64,000 nucleotides of DNA, from NCBI GenBank assembly GCA_947243795.1, contig OX365933.1, positions 186,001 through 250,000 on the forward strand, in the 5' to 3' direction. Under the pieces are notes generated by a model. That model saw only the letters and a list, made by a program, of their open reading frames with translations, was not told the origin of the DNA and made no database searches. The translations under genes were made by a program, and so were the position numbers. The DNA comes from Saccharomyces uvarum. Taxonomy: Eukaryota; Ascomycota; Saccharomycetes; Saccharomycetales; Saccharomycetaceae. This document shows, piece by piece, positions 46,395-57,467 of the stretch (positions are counted from its first letter, which is position 1; every line of letters begins with the position of its first letter).

Positions 46395-49300
46395 TTAAAC
46401 AACTGCGAGCAATATGGAAGCAATGAAAACACTCCAAGCGCTATGGGATATTAAATTGTTGGCAATACCAGCATAGCTTGATAATTGCAAAGAAACCGTG
46501 TTAGAGGCAACTGAACTGCTTGAAGAAAAAACTTGAGGTTGTTTTGAGTTGGTGGTGAAGGAGGTAGTTATATGAGTTTGAAAGTTAATCTCTGATGACT
46601 TTGAGGAAGGCTCATATGACGTAACAAGTTCTGGAATTAAAGCAGCGCCACTTGTAACTCTAGTGGCTGTTGATGTCGAAGAAACATCACTACCAGGAGT
46701 TACAGCGCTGGATGTAATACCTTCTACAATAATGGAAGTGCTGCTATTAAGAATTGCGGTTTTGGTAGATCCTGATAGCACAGTATCCTCACTGTCACTT
46801 GCTCTAGAACTTGAAACGACGGTTACTTCAGTGACGATTGGGCGCCCTGTGGTGCCCTTGGTGACAGCATCGTTGCCGTTTGTAGGTGTGGCAATAGATA
46901 CAGCAGCAGTAGAAACAGACTTAGAGTAGGCATGTAATACCGATGAGGTCATGGCTTCCTCTGTAGTTTGTTCCAACGAGCCGGTTGCAGAAAGTGGACA
47001 CCAGGTGGTATATTCCGTAACAATATTTTTAACATTGGTAGTGACAGTAGAAATAATAGCTGGCGATACTGTTTCGATACAGACGTGAGAGTTACAAGAA
47101 GTAACTGTAACCATTGTAGTTTTTTCTTTAGCAACTGTTGCAATGTTACTGATCCTTGACGAAGTAACAGAGCCAAGATTGGTAGTTGCAGTAGATGAAG
47201 CTTCACGCGTTATTGGAGTTTCAACGTAATAAATAATTTCTATAGTTACTTTGCCGTCTGGACCTTCAATTGCTCTCTCCACCATTCTAGCACCTTTGCC
47301 GTACATTGTAGATATTTGGGTGGAATAAGTGCTTGTGAAGGTACCAGTCCATTCTTTGTATACAGTTGTGGAAGTAGTGAAAGTGGATAATTCAGCAGTG
47401 GAGGTTTCAGACCCCAAAGAGGCCTTTGACAAGGACTGGACTGGTGTTTGAGTAACACTGTGAATTGACCGACGGGAAGTTCCCTTACCCGAGTATTGGC
47501 TACCGGAGGTGCTTAAAGAACTTGCAGTACTACGCCTTGACGAGCTGGCAACAGAGCTACCTGATGTTGTTGAATGACTTCCCGTTAAACTAATAATGTT
47601 GCTCAAACCATTTCCAGTAGATTGGGTCAAAGAATGGCTACCAGATCTGCTTGCAGTGTCAGTCGCAGCAGCGCTTGAATATTGGCTAGAAGAGCTAGTT
47701 GGAGGGTCGGTAGCTATAGTGCTTAAAAGTTGTCTAGTAGAACTGGCTAGAGTAAGGTCAGCAGATTGATCTGATGACTTGCTAACAGAGCTGACTGACC
47801 TTGAGCTGAGATATAGAAATGAAGATGTGCTGGTAGATCTTTCCAAATTATTGGAGATGGTGCTAGTTGAGAATTGAGAAGAGAAAGTGTTGGACGCATA
47901 TTGAGTGGTGTTGCTCCAAGGGACAGTGGCAACAGTCCTAGTGAATGAAACAGTAAAAATGCTTGAAGATGGGGTAGATGCACTAGTGGAAGTTTCAGTA
48001 GCAACAGTTCTTGAAGACTCGCCAACAGAGCTGGTAGAAGCTTCGGTGGAAACAGTGCTCGATGATAAGGTAGATGAAGAACGGGTTAAGTATTGTCCAG
48101 CTAAAGTGCTAGATGCATGCACGGTGATATTTTCAGAAGAGGAAGCAGCGACTGTGCTTGAAGACTCGCCAGAAGAGCTGGTAGAAGCTTCAGTAGAAAC
48201 AGTGCTTGAAGATGGGTTAGATGCGCTAGTGGAAGTTTCAGTAGAAACAGTGCTTGAAGATGGGTTAGATGCGCTAGTGGAGACTTCAGTAGAAACAGTG
48301 CTCGATGATGGAGCAGATGCGCTGGTAGAAGCTTCGGTGGAAACAGTGCTTGATGATAAGGTAGATGAAGAACGGGTTAAGTATTGTCCAGCTAAAGTGC
48401 TAGATGCATGCACGGTGATATTTTCAGAAGAGGAAGCAGCGACTGTGCTTGAAGACTCGCCAGAAGAGCTGGTAGAAGCTTCAGTAGAAACAGTGCTTGA
48501 AGATGGGTTAGATGCGCTAGTGGAAGTTTCAGTAGAAACAGTGCTTGAAGATGGGTTAGATGCGCTAGTGGAGACTTCAGTAGAAACAGTGCTCGATGAT
48601 GGAGCAGATGTGCTAGTGGAAGCTTCGGTGGAAACAGTGCTCGATGATAAGGTAGATGAAGAACGGGTTAAGTATTGTCCAGCTAAAGTGCTAGATGCAT
48701 GCACGGTGATATTTTCAGAAGAGGAAGCAGCGACTGTGCTTGAAGACTCACCAGAAGAGCTGGTAGAAGCTTCAGTAGAAACAGTGCTTGAAGATGGGTT
48801 AGATGCGCTAGTGGAGACTTCAGTAGAAACAGTGCTCGATGATGGAGCAGATGCGCTGGTAGAAGCTTCGGTAGAAACAGTGCTTGATGATAAGGTAGAT
48901 GAAGAACGGGTTAAGTATTGTCCAGCTAAAGTGCTAGATGCATGCACGGTGATATTTTCAGAAGAGGAAGCAGCGACTGTGCTTGAAGACTCACCAGAAG
49001 AGCTGGTAGAAGCTTCAGTAGAAACAGTGCTTGAAGATGGGTTAGATGCGCTAGTGGAAGTTTCGGTAGAAACCGTGCTTGAAGATGGGTTAGATGCGCT
49101 AGTGGAAGTTTCAGTAGAAACAGTGCTTGAAGATGGGTTAGATGCGCTAGTGGAAGTTTCAGTAGAAACAGTGCTCGATGATGGAGCAGATGTGCTAGTG
49201 GAAGCTTCGGTGGAAACAGTGCTTGAAGATGGGTTAGATGCGCTAGTGGAGACTTCAGTAGAAACAGTGCTCGATGATGGAGCAGATGCGCTGGTAGAAG

Positions 49301-52046
49301 CTTCGGTAGAAACCGTGCTTGAAGATGGGTTAGATGCGCTAGTGGAGACTTCAGTAGAAACAGTGCTCGATGATGGAGCAGATGCGCTGGTAGAAGCTTC
49401 GGTAGAAACCGTGCTTGAAGATGGGTTAGATGCGCTAGTGGAGACTTCAGTAGAAACAGTGCTCGATGATGGAGCAGATGCGCTGGTAGAAGCTTCGGTA
49501 GAAACCGTGCTTGAAGATGGGTTAGATGCGCTAGTGGAAGTTTCAGTAGAAACAGTGCTTGAAGATGGGTTAGATGCGCTAGTGGAAGTTTCAGTAGAAA
49601 CAGTGCTCGATGATGGAGCAGATGTGCTAGTGGAAGCTTCGGTGGAAACAGTGCTTGAAGATGGGTTAGATGCGCTAGTGGAGACTTCAGTAGAAACAGT
49701 GCTCGATGATGGAGCAGATGTGCTAGTAGAAGCTTCGGTAGAAACAGTGCTCGATGATGGAGCAGATGCGCTGGTAGAAGCTTCGGTAGAAACCGTGCTT
49801 GAAGATGGGTTAGATGCGCTAGTGGAAGTTTCAGTAGAAACAGTGCTTGAAGATGGGTTAGATGCGCTAGTGGAAGTTTCAGTAGAAACAGTGCTCGATG
49901 ATGGAGCAGATGTGCTAGTGGAAGCTTCGGTGGAAACAGTGCTTGAAGATGGGTTAGATGCGCTAGTGGAGACTTCAGTAGAAACAGTGCTCGATGATGG
50001 AGCAGATGTGCTAGTAGAAGCTTCAGTAGAAACAGTGCTTGAAGATGGGTTAGATGCGCTAGTGGAAGTTTCGGTAGAAACCGTGCTTGAAGATGGGTTA
50101 GATGCGCTAGTGGAAGCTTCGGTGGAAACAGTGCTTGAAGATGGGTTAGATGCGCTAGTGGAGACTTCAGTAGAAACAGTGCTCGATGATGGAGCAGATG
50201 CGCTGGTAGAAGCTTCGGTAGAAACCGTGCTTGAAGATGGGTTAGATGCGCTAGTGGAGACTTCAGTAGAAACAGTGCTCGATGATGGAGCAGATGCGCT
50301 GGTAGAAGCTTCGGTAGAAACCGTGCTTGAAGATGGGTTAGATGCGCTAGTGGAGACTTCAGTAGAAACAGTGCTCGATGATGGAGCAGATGCGCTGGTA
50401 GAAGCTTCGGTAGAAACCGTGCTTGAAGATGGGTTAGATGCGCTAGTGGAAGTTTCAGTAGAAACAGTGCTTGAAGATGGGTTAGATGCGCTAGTGGAAG
50501 TTTCAGTAGAAACAGTGCTCGATGATGGAGCAGATGTGCTAGTGGAAGCTTCGGTGGAAACAGTGCTTGAAGATGGGTTAGATGCGCTAGTGGAGACTTC
50601 AGTAGAAACAGTGCTCGATGATGGGTTAGATGCGCTGGTAGAAGCTTCGGTAGAAACAATGCTCGATGATGGAGCAGATGCGCTAGTAGAAGCTTCGGTG
50701 GAAACAGTGCCTGAAGACTGGCCAACAGAGCTGGTAGAAGCTTCGGTAGAAATGGTGCTCGATGATGGGTTAGATACACTGGTAGAAGCGTCGCTTGAGG
50801 AAATACTAAAAAGATTAGTTGCAGGTTGGCTAGCTGTGATTGAAGAAAATATAGAGGAGCTTACATCTTGTCTATTTGTGCTTGAGGAGTGGCCGACAGA
50901 TGTACTGGTAGATTGGTGGACACTGCTACTCAAAGAACTGCTCATAGTGTGACTGGAAGCTATAGTAGAGGGGGGAATTGAGGAAGAAGCGCTCGATTGA
51001 CTTTTTACATTGCCAATTGGAAGTCTCTGGAAGCCATTAAAGTCGGGAATCGCTTGAGGAGGAATACATCCGGGATACTCTGATAGTGTTTTCTTTACTG
51101 TCTTGGTACGTAATACACCACCACTAAACGGTTTACCGTCTTGCCACAGTTGAGTAGTAACTTGAGTATAGGTCATGGTGAATTGGTCACTTGTATATCC
51201 AGATCCGACATCTAATATATATGTACGACCTACTGTTGTAACAGTTAATATCCCATTAACAAATGATTTAATTTTTGGATTACTATCGTGAAACCAAATT
51301 GAGGTCTTACTATTGAAGTTTCTAATTTTCAATGAGGTGACTGGAGGATTCCTACTAGAAGGGTCTGTAGAACCTCCCAATACTATGGCATTAGGATCTG
51401 ATGACAAAACAATAGTCTGGTCCTCCACTGTTATGTTGTCCAAATCTTCGATATAAAAAATACAATAACTTCCCACCCAGAGACACCCGCTACCCAACAT
51501 ACTAGACTGCGGGATAAGATACATGTGGTTTAATTGATCGGATTGGCCGGCTATGGTACCAGTATTTGTTATAGTACCATCCTCTTTTCCGAACTGCAGA
51601 TAACCGGTATCAAAAAATTGTAGGAATCCAGAATTACTGAAAGAAGAAAATGCCAAACTTTGGGATTTACTAGAGGCATATGGTGTACCTCTCATACTCA
51701 TGTTTCCCATGTTTTGGAATGAACTACCTTCCCATAAAAAGGCATTTGACTTGGTATCGTCTTCCAAGTCTATGACAGTGTTGAAATCATTTTTAAAGTT
51801 TCCTGTTAACCGATTGTTTTTTCCTACGGTAGAGTCATCGGTACTCACATAGAGACCACCATGGACAGTAAGATCTGAAAAAAAATTGTGATATTTACCT
51901 CCCACGAGTCCTAAATAGACACCTTTTTCAATAGTAATTTTTTCATGGTAGTTTGTTGAGCTGGTAATTGTTTCGTTCTTGCCTGTGACATCTAGAGCCA
52001 AAACAATGTTCGCTAAAGTGAGCGTAATAAGGGTCAAACCTCTCAT
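46395..52046 (-). CDS. GPI cell-wall adhesin: Hyr1-type head, Flo1-type tail
   Basis: An intact 1883-codon gene for a probable cell-wall adhesin. Residues 1-17 are a signal peptide. Residues about 20-330 form a Hyr1/Iff-type N-terminal domain (PF11765-like): VYLGLVGGKYHNFFSDLTVH, NTGTIAGQSDQ, and Cys-containing GSGCLWVGSYCIFYIED. A Ser/Thr stalk follows, built of about 50 copies of a 16-residue unit (SSSTVSTEASTSASNP type, about residues 420-1355). The C-terminal part is of flocculin type: one Flo1-like repeat (EWTGTFTSTYSTQ, about 1564), VTVTSCNSHVC and EYTTWCPLSATG as in Flo1/5/9, and a GPI signal ending SVFIASILLAVV, very close to Flo1. No counterpart sits between HXK1 and IRC7 in the S. 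cerevisiae reference as I know it. The ligand is unknown. Confidence 0.9.
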   Translation of the reverse strand: MRGLTLITLTLANIVLALDVTGKNETITSSTNYHEKITIEKGVYLGLVGGKYHNFFSDLTVHGGLYVSTDDSTVGKNNRLTGNFKNDFNTVIDLEDDTKSNAFLWEGSSFQNMGNMSMRGTPYASSKSQSLAFSSFSNSGFLQFFDTGYLQFGKEDGTITNTGTIAGQSDQLNHMYLIPQSSMLGSGCLWVGSYCIFYIEDLDNITVEDQTIVLSSDPNAIVLGGSTDPSSRNPPVTSLKIRNFNSKTSIWFHDSNPKIKSFVNGILTVTTVGRTYILDVGSGYTSDQFTMTYTQVTTQLWQDGKPFSGGVLRTKTVKKTLSEYPGCIPPQAIPDFNGFQRLPIGNVKSQSSASSSIPPSTIASSHTMSSSLSSSVHQSTSTSVGHSSSTNRQDVSSSIFSSITASQPATNLFSISSSDASTSVSNPSSSTISTEASTSSVGQSSGTVSTEASTSASAPSSSIVSTEASTSASNPSSSTVSTEVSTSASNPSSSTVSTEASTSTSAPSSSTVSTETSTSASNPSSSTVSTETSTSASNPSSSTVSTEASTSASAPSSSTVSTEVSTSASNPSSSTVSTEASTSASAPSSSTVSTEVSTSASNPSSSTVSTEASTSASAPSSSTVSTEVSTSASNPSSSTVSTEASTSASNPSSSTVSTETSTSASNPSSSTVSTEASTSTSAPSSSTVSTEVSTSASNPSSSTVSTEASTSTSAPSSSTVSTETSTSASNPSSSTVSTETSTSASNPSSSTVSTEASTSASAPSSSTVSTEASTSTSAPSSSTVSTEVSTSASNPSSSTVSTEASTSTSAPSSSTVSTETSTSASNPSSSTVSTETSTSASNPSSSTVSTEASTSASAPSSSTVSTEVSTSASNPSSSTVSTEASTSASAPSSSTVSTEVSTSASNPSSSTVSTEASTSASAPSSSTVSTEVSTSASNPSSSTVSTEASTSTSAPSSSTVSTETSTSASNPSSSTVSTETSTSASNPSSSTVSTETSTSASNPSSSTVSTEASTSSSGESSSTVAASSSENITVHASSTLAGQYLTRSSSTLSSSTVSTEASTSASAPSSSTVSTEVSTSASNPSSSTVSTEASTSSSGESSSTVAASSSENITVHASSTLAGQYLTRSSSTLSSSTVSTEASTSTSAPSSSTVSTEVSTSASNPSSSTVSTETSTSASNPSSSTVSTEASTSSSGESSSTVAASSSENITVHASSTLAGQYLTRSSSTLSSSTVSTEASTSASAPSSSTVSTEVSTSASNPSSSTVSTETSTSASNPSSSTVSTEASTSSSGESSSTVAASSSENITVHASSTLAGQYLTRSSSTLSSSTVSTEASTSSVGESSRTVATETSTSASTPSSSIFTVSFTRTVATVPWSNTTQYASNTFSSQFSTSTISNNLERSTSTSSFLYLSSRSVSSVSKSSDQSADLTLASSTRQLLSTIATDPPTSSSSQYSSAAATDTASRSGSHSLTQSTGNGLSNIISLTGSHSTTSGSSVASSSRRSTASSLSTSGSQYSGKGTSRRSIHSVTQTPVQSLSKASLGSETSTAELSTFTTSTTVYKEWTGTFTSTYSTQISTMYGKGARMVERAIEGPDGKVTIEIIYYVETPITREASSTATTNLGSVTSSRISNIATVAKEKTTMVTVTSCNSHVCIETVSPAIISTVTTNVKNIVTEYTTWCPLSATGSLEQTTEEAMTSSVLHAYSKSVSTAAVSIATPTNGNDAVTKGTTGRPIVTEVTVVSSSRASDSEDTVLSGSTKTAILNSSTSIIVEGITSSAVTPGSDVSSTSTATRVTSGAALIPELVTSYEPSSKSSEINFQTHITTSFTTNSKQPQVFSSSSSVASNTVSLQLSSYAGIANNLISHSAWSVFIASILLAVV
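47985..50790 (-). repeat. 48-bp coding tandem repeat array of the adhesin
   Basis: The DNA is a head-to-tail array of a 48-bp unit (16 codons) spanning about 2.8 kb. Variants differ at a few positions (Asn or Ala before Pro; Glu-Ala, Glu-Val or Glu-Thr). They recur in blocks of several units, suggesting duplication of groups as well as single units. A longer cassette, with HASSTLAGQYLTRSSSTLS, interrupts the array four times, starting near 48060, 48355, 48650 and 48890. Because the unit is a multiple of three and lacks stops in other frames, long meaningless open frames appear on both strands. Confidence 0.93.
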
Positions 52047-55000
52047 TGAAAATAAATTAATTTCTTTTATGTAGGCTTTGATTGTTTATCGTAATAACCA
52101 AAGTAGACATTAACAGGTAATACTTCCGTGAAAGGTAACAAACGATTGGCATCACTATTGAGGTGGTATTATATAATTATTGAAGAGTTGATTTGGTATC
52201 AACGATTTCTTTTTGCTATACTTGTTATTGTTCTAACTTTTTTTTCTTTTTCTTGAAAAGATTTGCACAGTGTTTTCATAGAATGCTACTTAACAGTAAC
52301 TAATAGTCCACATGTGGGTACGCCAACAAATGTAGCAGAGCTGCTCCATTAGGATTTTTGATTTAAGACTTATTAATCTTTTATGATTACCTCATCGCTG
52401 TTGTACCACTTTGCCTGATCGAAGGTTCGAAAGGTAGGAAGGCTGCGCGAAGCTCTTCACAAACTCTTCTTTATTGAGGATGCACAAGAAAAATGCCCAA
52501 TTGTCCCAGAACCGATAGAAAACAAACTAATTAGCAACCTGTGTACTAAAACATAACTTCTAAACCTCAAGTTTGCTCTGGGTATTCTTAAGGAAAGTCC
52601 TACCCAAGCCTGACTCCGCCGATACGTTGTTCCTGTAAAGGAAAAGAACTTATTATGACAAATATACTCTCTAGCTCTTGGATAATACGCGCACAAACCA
52701 AGACTTCTACATGCCTAGCCGTGGGCCTCAAAGGTTTACAAAACGATTCAATGACAGAAGATGTAGAGCGTTCGAATAATCCACAAAAAACGCCGTAGGA
52801 GCGTTGAAGTTTTCAGCATGAGAAAAAGAAACGGTGAGCCGAAATTAACTCAAATAAGAAATAGAGTTTTTTTTTGATGGTACACTATTAAGACGCACGA
52901 AAAAACTTCACAAAAACAAACGTAGAAAAGTTAAAATATGGTAACAGATGAGGGGGAGAGATCGGGGTTGTGATGAAAAAAAAATGAGGGTGGCATCACC
53001 GAGAAATGTAGTGGAGAAGATCAATCATGAGAAAACTTCTAGAAGAAACAATTTTAAACCCTAAATGTGTATCTCGGAATGATGTCACACAGCTCCGAAA
53101 AAAGAAAAGAGAAAATAGGTTTAGTCAGAATAAGTTAGCTGCAAACAATCACTGAAGCGAGATCTTCAAACGAGCCGCTTTTCAAAATTCCAGGCTAAAC
53201 GTCCATTATTTGGATGAAGAAGAAAAGAGCGTATTCAATACTACTTTATTGCCGAATTTATTCAAAATCAGGCAACGACACAGTATTCAGTTGCAATATA
53301 CCCGGCAATTCCAAAAAACATCATTTTTTACTGCAGGATAAAGACATTAGAATACTCTTTGCCGCACATTGTAACACAATTATTAACCAAATTGTATCTT
53401 TATAGGCAATGTTTTTGCTTGAAAACTCGATTTTTCTAACAAGTTTACGCATGCTATGTAAATGGTCGATGGCATGCCCATAATATCAGTAAAAGAAGCC
53501 AAAACTAAAAGGTCCGAGCATAAGTTGTACTGCAATCCTCGCCCAAGCATTTCGGCTATAACTTCAACTTGGAGAAATCGCAATACACTTGACTGGCCTG
53601 TATCGCTGAGGTTGGAGTACCTTTTCCTTGTTTCAAACAAGGTCGTATATATTCTATGACGGTTCTGCAATCCTCTCAAAGTCCATTATGAGCATACGAA
53701 AACTATATTCAATAGGGAATAAAGCGGCTATAATAAACTGACGCTCGATTTTCGTTTTCTTGGTTACAAATTGAAATGTAGCGCAAAAAAGAAAGTCCCT
53801 TTTAATAGAAATTGTTAAATCGTAAGTTAAATTTTGTCATTGACCTTCTTTAATATTTATTATTGGAATTCATTTTTGGGTGCTTGAAGTGTTTTACCTC
53901 AAATAGCTTGCATATATAGCTGTTGCGTTATTTTGTGTTGCAGATGAACTATTTTACATATGCTATTTAGTTACGGGCAATATCTACGAATTCCTTTGGA
54001 TTCATGTTTTTATCGTACCATTTTTAGCGCGCCAGCTGAAAATGGTAATAAAGGTTGAAAGTGAAGAGAAAGCAAAAAGTCAAAAAGTGAGCCGATTTGG
54101 GAAATTAACAAGAGTAGACCATGCCTGGCAATTTATGATATTTCCGAAATCCCGAGTAGGAAACAATTAGGTTGCACTGTACCAATGTGCCTGAATAAAA
54201 GTTATGCAGAGGGGCTCGAGTAAACTGGATGAATTTCTTTAAAGAAAATTAAGTATCCTGTCTATGAACTCTATGCAATAGGAAATATACAAACTCAGTA
54301 CGACAAATCATTGAAGGTTATTGTGGCTAGTAGTACTATATTTTCCGTTATTACCGAGTGTAGGAGATTTTTCAAGCGAAATAACTATATTGTAGCATCT
54401 TGGTACATAGCCTCACAGTCCTTCCTCCAGTCTTATTTTTTTCTTGAGTAACTTATTCCTCTTTGTTGTACAAAGAAACTAATATGAAACTAAAAGTGGA
54501 TTCTGGGAACTTCTGCATGGCATTGAGTATTTTGCACAGATGCCCAGAATGCCTGCGCGACTAAAAGATCCTCTGTTTTGTTCGGAACTGGTGAGATATT
54601 TAATGTTTGATATTCCTTATTTGGCTAGAAGATTTAGTGATTGTGAAAAATGCCGTTAAGTTTGCCACTCGTTGGTATCTTTTTGGTGATGTTTTTGAGA
54701 GCTCAGACACCTTAGTTGTGTCCGTGTAGTGTATCCTGTCTAAACTATGCGGGGCACGGTACAACCCCTCCTCATGTGCACAGTCCATACCACAACAGCA
54801 CCGGCTAGGTCTAGCATTATATATCTAAACCTAGAAGTTCTTACCGTTCTTTGTGCTTCTAAAAACACTTCTAAATCCAACTTCATTCCGAAATGCGCTT
54901 GATATAAATTGATTCCTATCTGTTTCATCCTCTTCATTGTTATCAATATACTGTAAAATTAGATGAAGCTCAAAGTGAATAAACCAAGTCAACGCTACTT

Positions 55001-57467
55001 GAAATAATAGACAGATGAGACAAGCTATGGGAAGTACAATTTTCAAATATTGACCGCTTACGTTTTTATGTAATGAGATTATGAGAGCTCTTCGAAGAAC
55101 AGGTGATTGAATAGAACGATGGGGCGTGTGGAAGTTTTATTTTTAACAAGAATAATGAAGAGTTTCCGCAACCAATGTAGTATCTGCTTGGAATAAATTA
55201 TCGAACTATTGCGATCAGCGTTCTGGAGAACTTGTCATGAATTTCGTTTCTGAATATTTTGTTTGGAAAATTTTTTGAGGAGCTGCCGTTCAAATGATAA
55301 CTGAGACATCCTCTATGTTGCCATATTGCCCTCATAACGTTACGAGATAAAGCAAGAATTTGTATTTCTTCAAAACAATCCGTATACCTTTTTGTGGAAC
55401 ATTAAAATCATCCAAAAAACTAAAAAACTTAGAGCAGGAATAAACTTTCAACACATGCCAAGACCACAATAATCAATGGAGAGTACTTTCTTTTGCTTCT
55501 TTGAATCAATTCAGGAAAACAGACATTGTTCAATTTAATTGTTGAGAAAAGTTTGTCAAATTCAGTAAGTATTTATATGATACATTAATTATACAAGTAA
55601 CGGCCGCATGCATTTCTAACGCGTGTCAACAAAAGATAATGCTAAATTTTTGGGGCACGTCTAGTATTTACGCTCATTCATAGTTTGTGGCGACGTGAAT
55701 TTGCTAACCTGGCTCCAACCTATGCTGCCACTATATTTGCTAGACCCCGAAGTGTTCACAATCAAGACAATTCGCTTCCCATTCCTCACTAGTGTCTATC
55801 TCCGATTGCATTAATATTAAGCGCTAGAAAGAACAAAACCATGACGAGATAATTAGAAACTGTCAAACAACGTCTGTCGGCATTAACTTCCACCTTCCCT
55901 TGGTATACACCACGAAAACAAAACTCTGCTACACTATATTTTGCGCTTGTGCCGGTGTAGCATTTCACGCCTTAAATAAACATCTGAGGGTATGTGACAT
56001 TCTTGTTAAGCAGCAATTAAGAAGCCGTTATTGTAACGGGTGTGCATCCATTAAATTTCCACTTTCCCTTCTTTCAGGCCGTAGGCGTAAAAATACTTCC
56101 CTACACAAAATTCCAAGTTTAAACTGTAATCATCATTCTACGTATCTTGTTGTATACACAAGCTGCCTGCATCCGCAGTACAATACGTCAAACCTTTGGA
56201 TGCAACATTTTTATGGATCAACTCCATGGTCGGCTCGAAGAGACAAAGATGCGTAGCTTCTTTCTGAAGACACGTATTACAGAAGAATAATATTCAAGTA
56301 GCCTTGGTAAGAAACATAGAAAAAAAGGCGTTTTATAACTCAATGGATTGAGAGGGGTTTTCTGAATTGGAAATGGTTAAGGAAAGTATACAGAAGCAAC
56401 TGAACCAAAAATTAGTTGGATAATGTGAAATACATAAAAAAACCGATGTGTAGAAAGGAGCGTAAAAGCTACATGCAAAAATACAGAAAGTGGTTGCGGT
56501 TTCTGAATGAAAACGATAACTCTTGCCAAGAAATTGTGTGCCAGATCTTAAAAGTATGTTGCGGTGTGTGGATGTGTTATTCGGGAAAAGATGTTCACTC
56601 ACATTTGAGTGTCACCTCAGGCGGGCGGCTAAATAGGCATTCATAAGAAAAGCTGGTGAAATGACAGAGCGTCAAGATGCCGCCAATGTGACAAGAAGCA
56701 TTTGCATAAATAATGTCAAAAGGCTTGCTATGCTGGGTTTCATTCTTGTAGTGATTTGTCTAAAAATAAGCTGGTTCTATTCAAAGGGCTATACCCTCTT
56801 CATTAGGGGACAATATTACAAAAAGGATTGTGTAGCTGACCAGAGAGTAGCTTTTCGGGTATATGAACGTGTAGGGTTTCAGATCTCGCTTATAGGCCAA
56901 ATCGAGAGTTCGGTCTGCAAACTGCGTTGCAGGGTGGTGCACATTAAAAGTTGCGACAAGTTAGTGGCGGGCAACACGAGTCGGAGGTAAGCTAAGTCAT
57001 ATTGAGGTGATTACATATTCGCTAAATATCGCTAGGTTCAGTAAAGCGTACAGCAGAAATTTCCTAAGTATTATTGTGAGAAACTCTTGGTTCTTTGCGT
57101 CACGCCATAATGTAGGGATCCGCCGGGTTTGTTGCGCGTGTTCAAATAGTATTGTGCTAATCTTTTAGTGAATCTACAAACCTTTTCGGTGTTATATTAG
57201 GAAAAAGTTATTTATGAGGCCAGGTTTTTGGATATAAAGGATGCGCGGTAGCTATGTTACTTAAAGTAGCGGTCTTGTTTGCTTCAACTGGCATATTAAA
57301 TTTCGCATTCAGGAACGCTGACCAAATACGGAGCAGTACCGTTCTTGGTGGATGAGTCTACCAACGATGAGCTTTATTCCCGAAGCTATAAAGAGTAGTC
57401 AAACACTGTAGTTGTGCTTACAGACTCGGGAATCTGTATGTAGTCCTTGCCACAATCTACATCAAGC
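52047..57467. other. Gene-poor subtelomeric DNA upstream of the adhesin
   Basis: A 5.4-kb stretch between the adhesin start and the 3' end of the PaiB-like gene. The left 1-3 kb would be the adhesin promoter; flocculin genes often have very long promoters. Short frames (for example 53214-53405, 53383-53679, 55900-56256, 56661-56990) have no recognisable domains. A possible decayed gene lies at about 54600-55820 on the minus strand. I see no tRNA or LTR. Confidence 0.5.
54600..55820 (-). pseudogene. Possible relic of a membrane-protein gene
   Basis: Several short minus-strand frames in neighbouring registers look protein-like and lie in a plausible order. The right-most (about 55817-55747) starts MQSEIDTSEEWEANCLDCEH. 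A middle one (about 55570-55429) contains CFPELIQRSKRKYSPLIIVV followed by a hydrophobic end. A left one (55046-54831) begins with a likely membrane segment IVLPIACLICLLFQVALTWF and has an acidic stretch after it. No single frame spans the region and no family is recognised with confidence; a distant resemblance of the middle part to DUP240-type membrane proteins is only a guess. It may also be chance. Confidence 0.25.

Noticed and set aside
47905-50952. A 1015-codon open frame on the + strand (and another long one at 48926-50779, minus) across the adhesin repeats
   Set aside because: These are shadows of the 48-bp repeat. A unit with length divisible by three and no stop in other frames opens long frames on both strands; their products are pure repeats with no head or tail domain.
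56661-56990. A 109-codon + strand frame with a possible membrane segment
   Set aside because: I recognise no motif, and it stands alone in gene-poor DNA; codon usage is unremarkable. Not enough to call a gene.
57290-57400. Short + strand stretch reading GTLTKYGAVPFLVDESTND
   Set aside because: It looks protein-like but is only about 30 codons after a stop codon and has no ATG; too short to assign to any gene.
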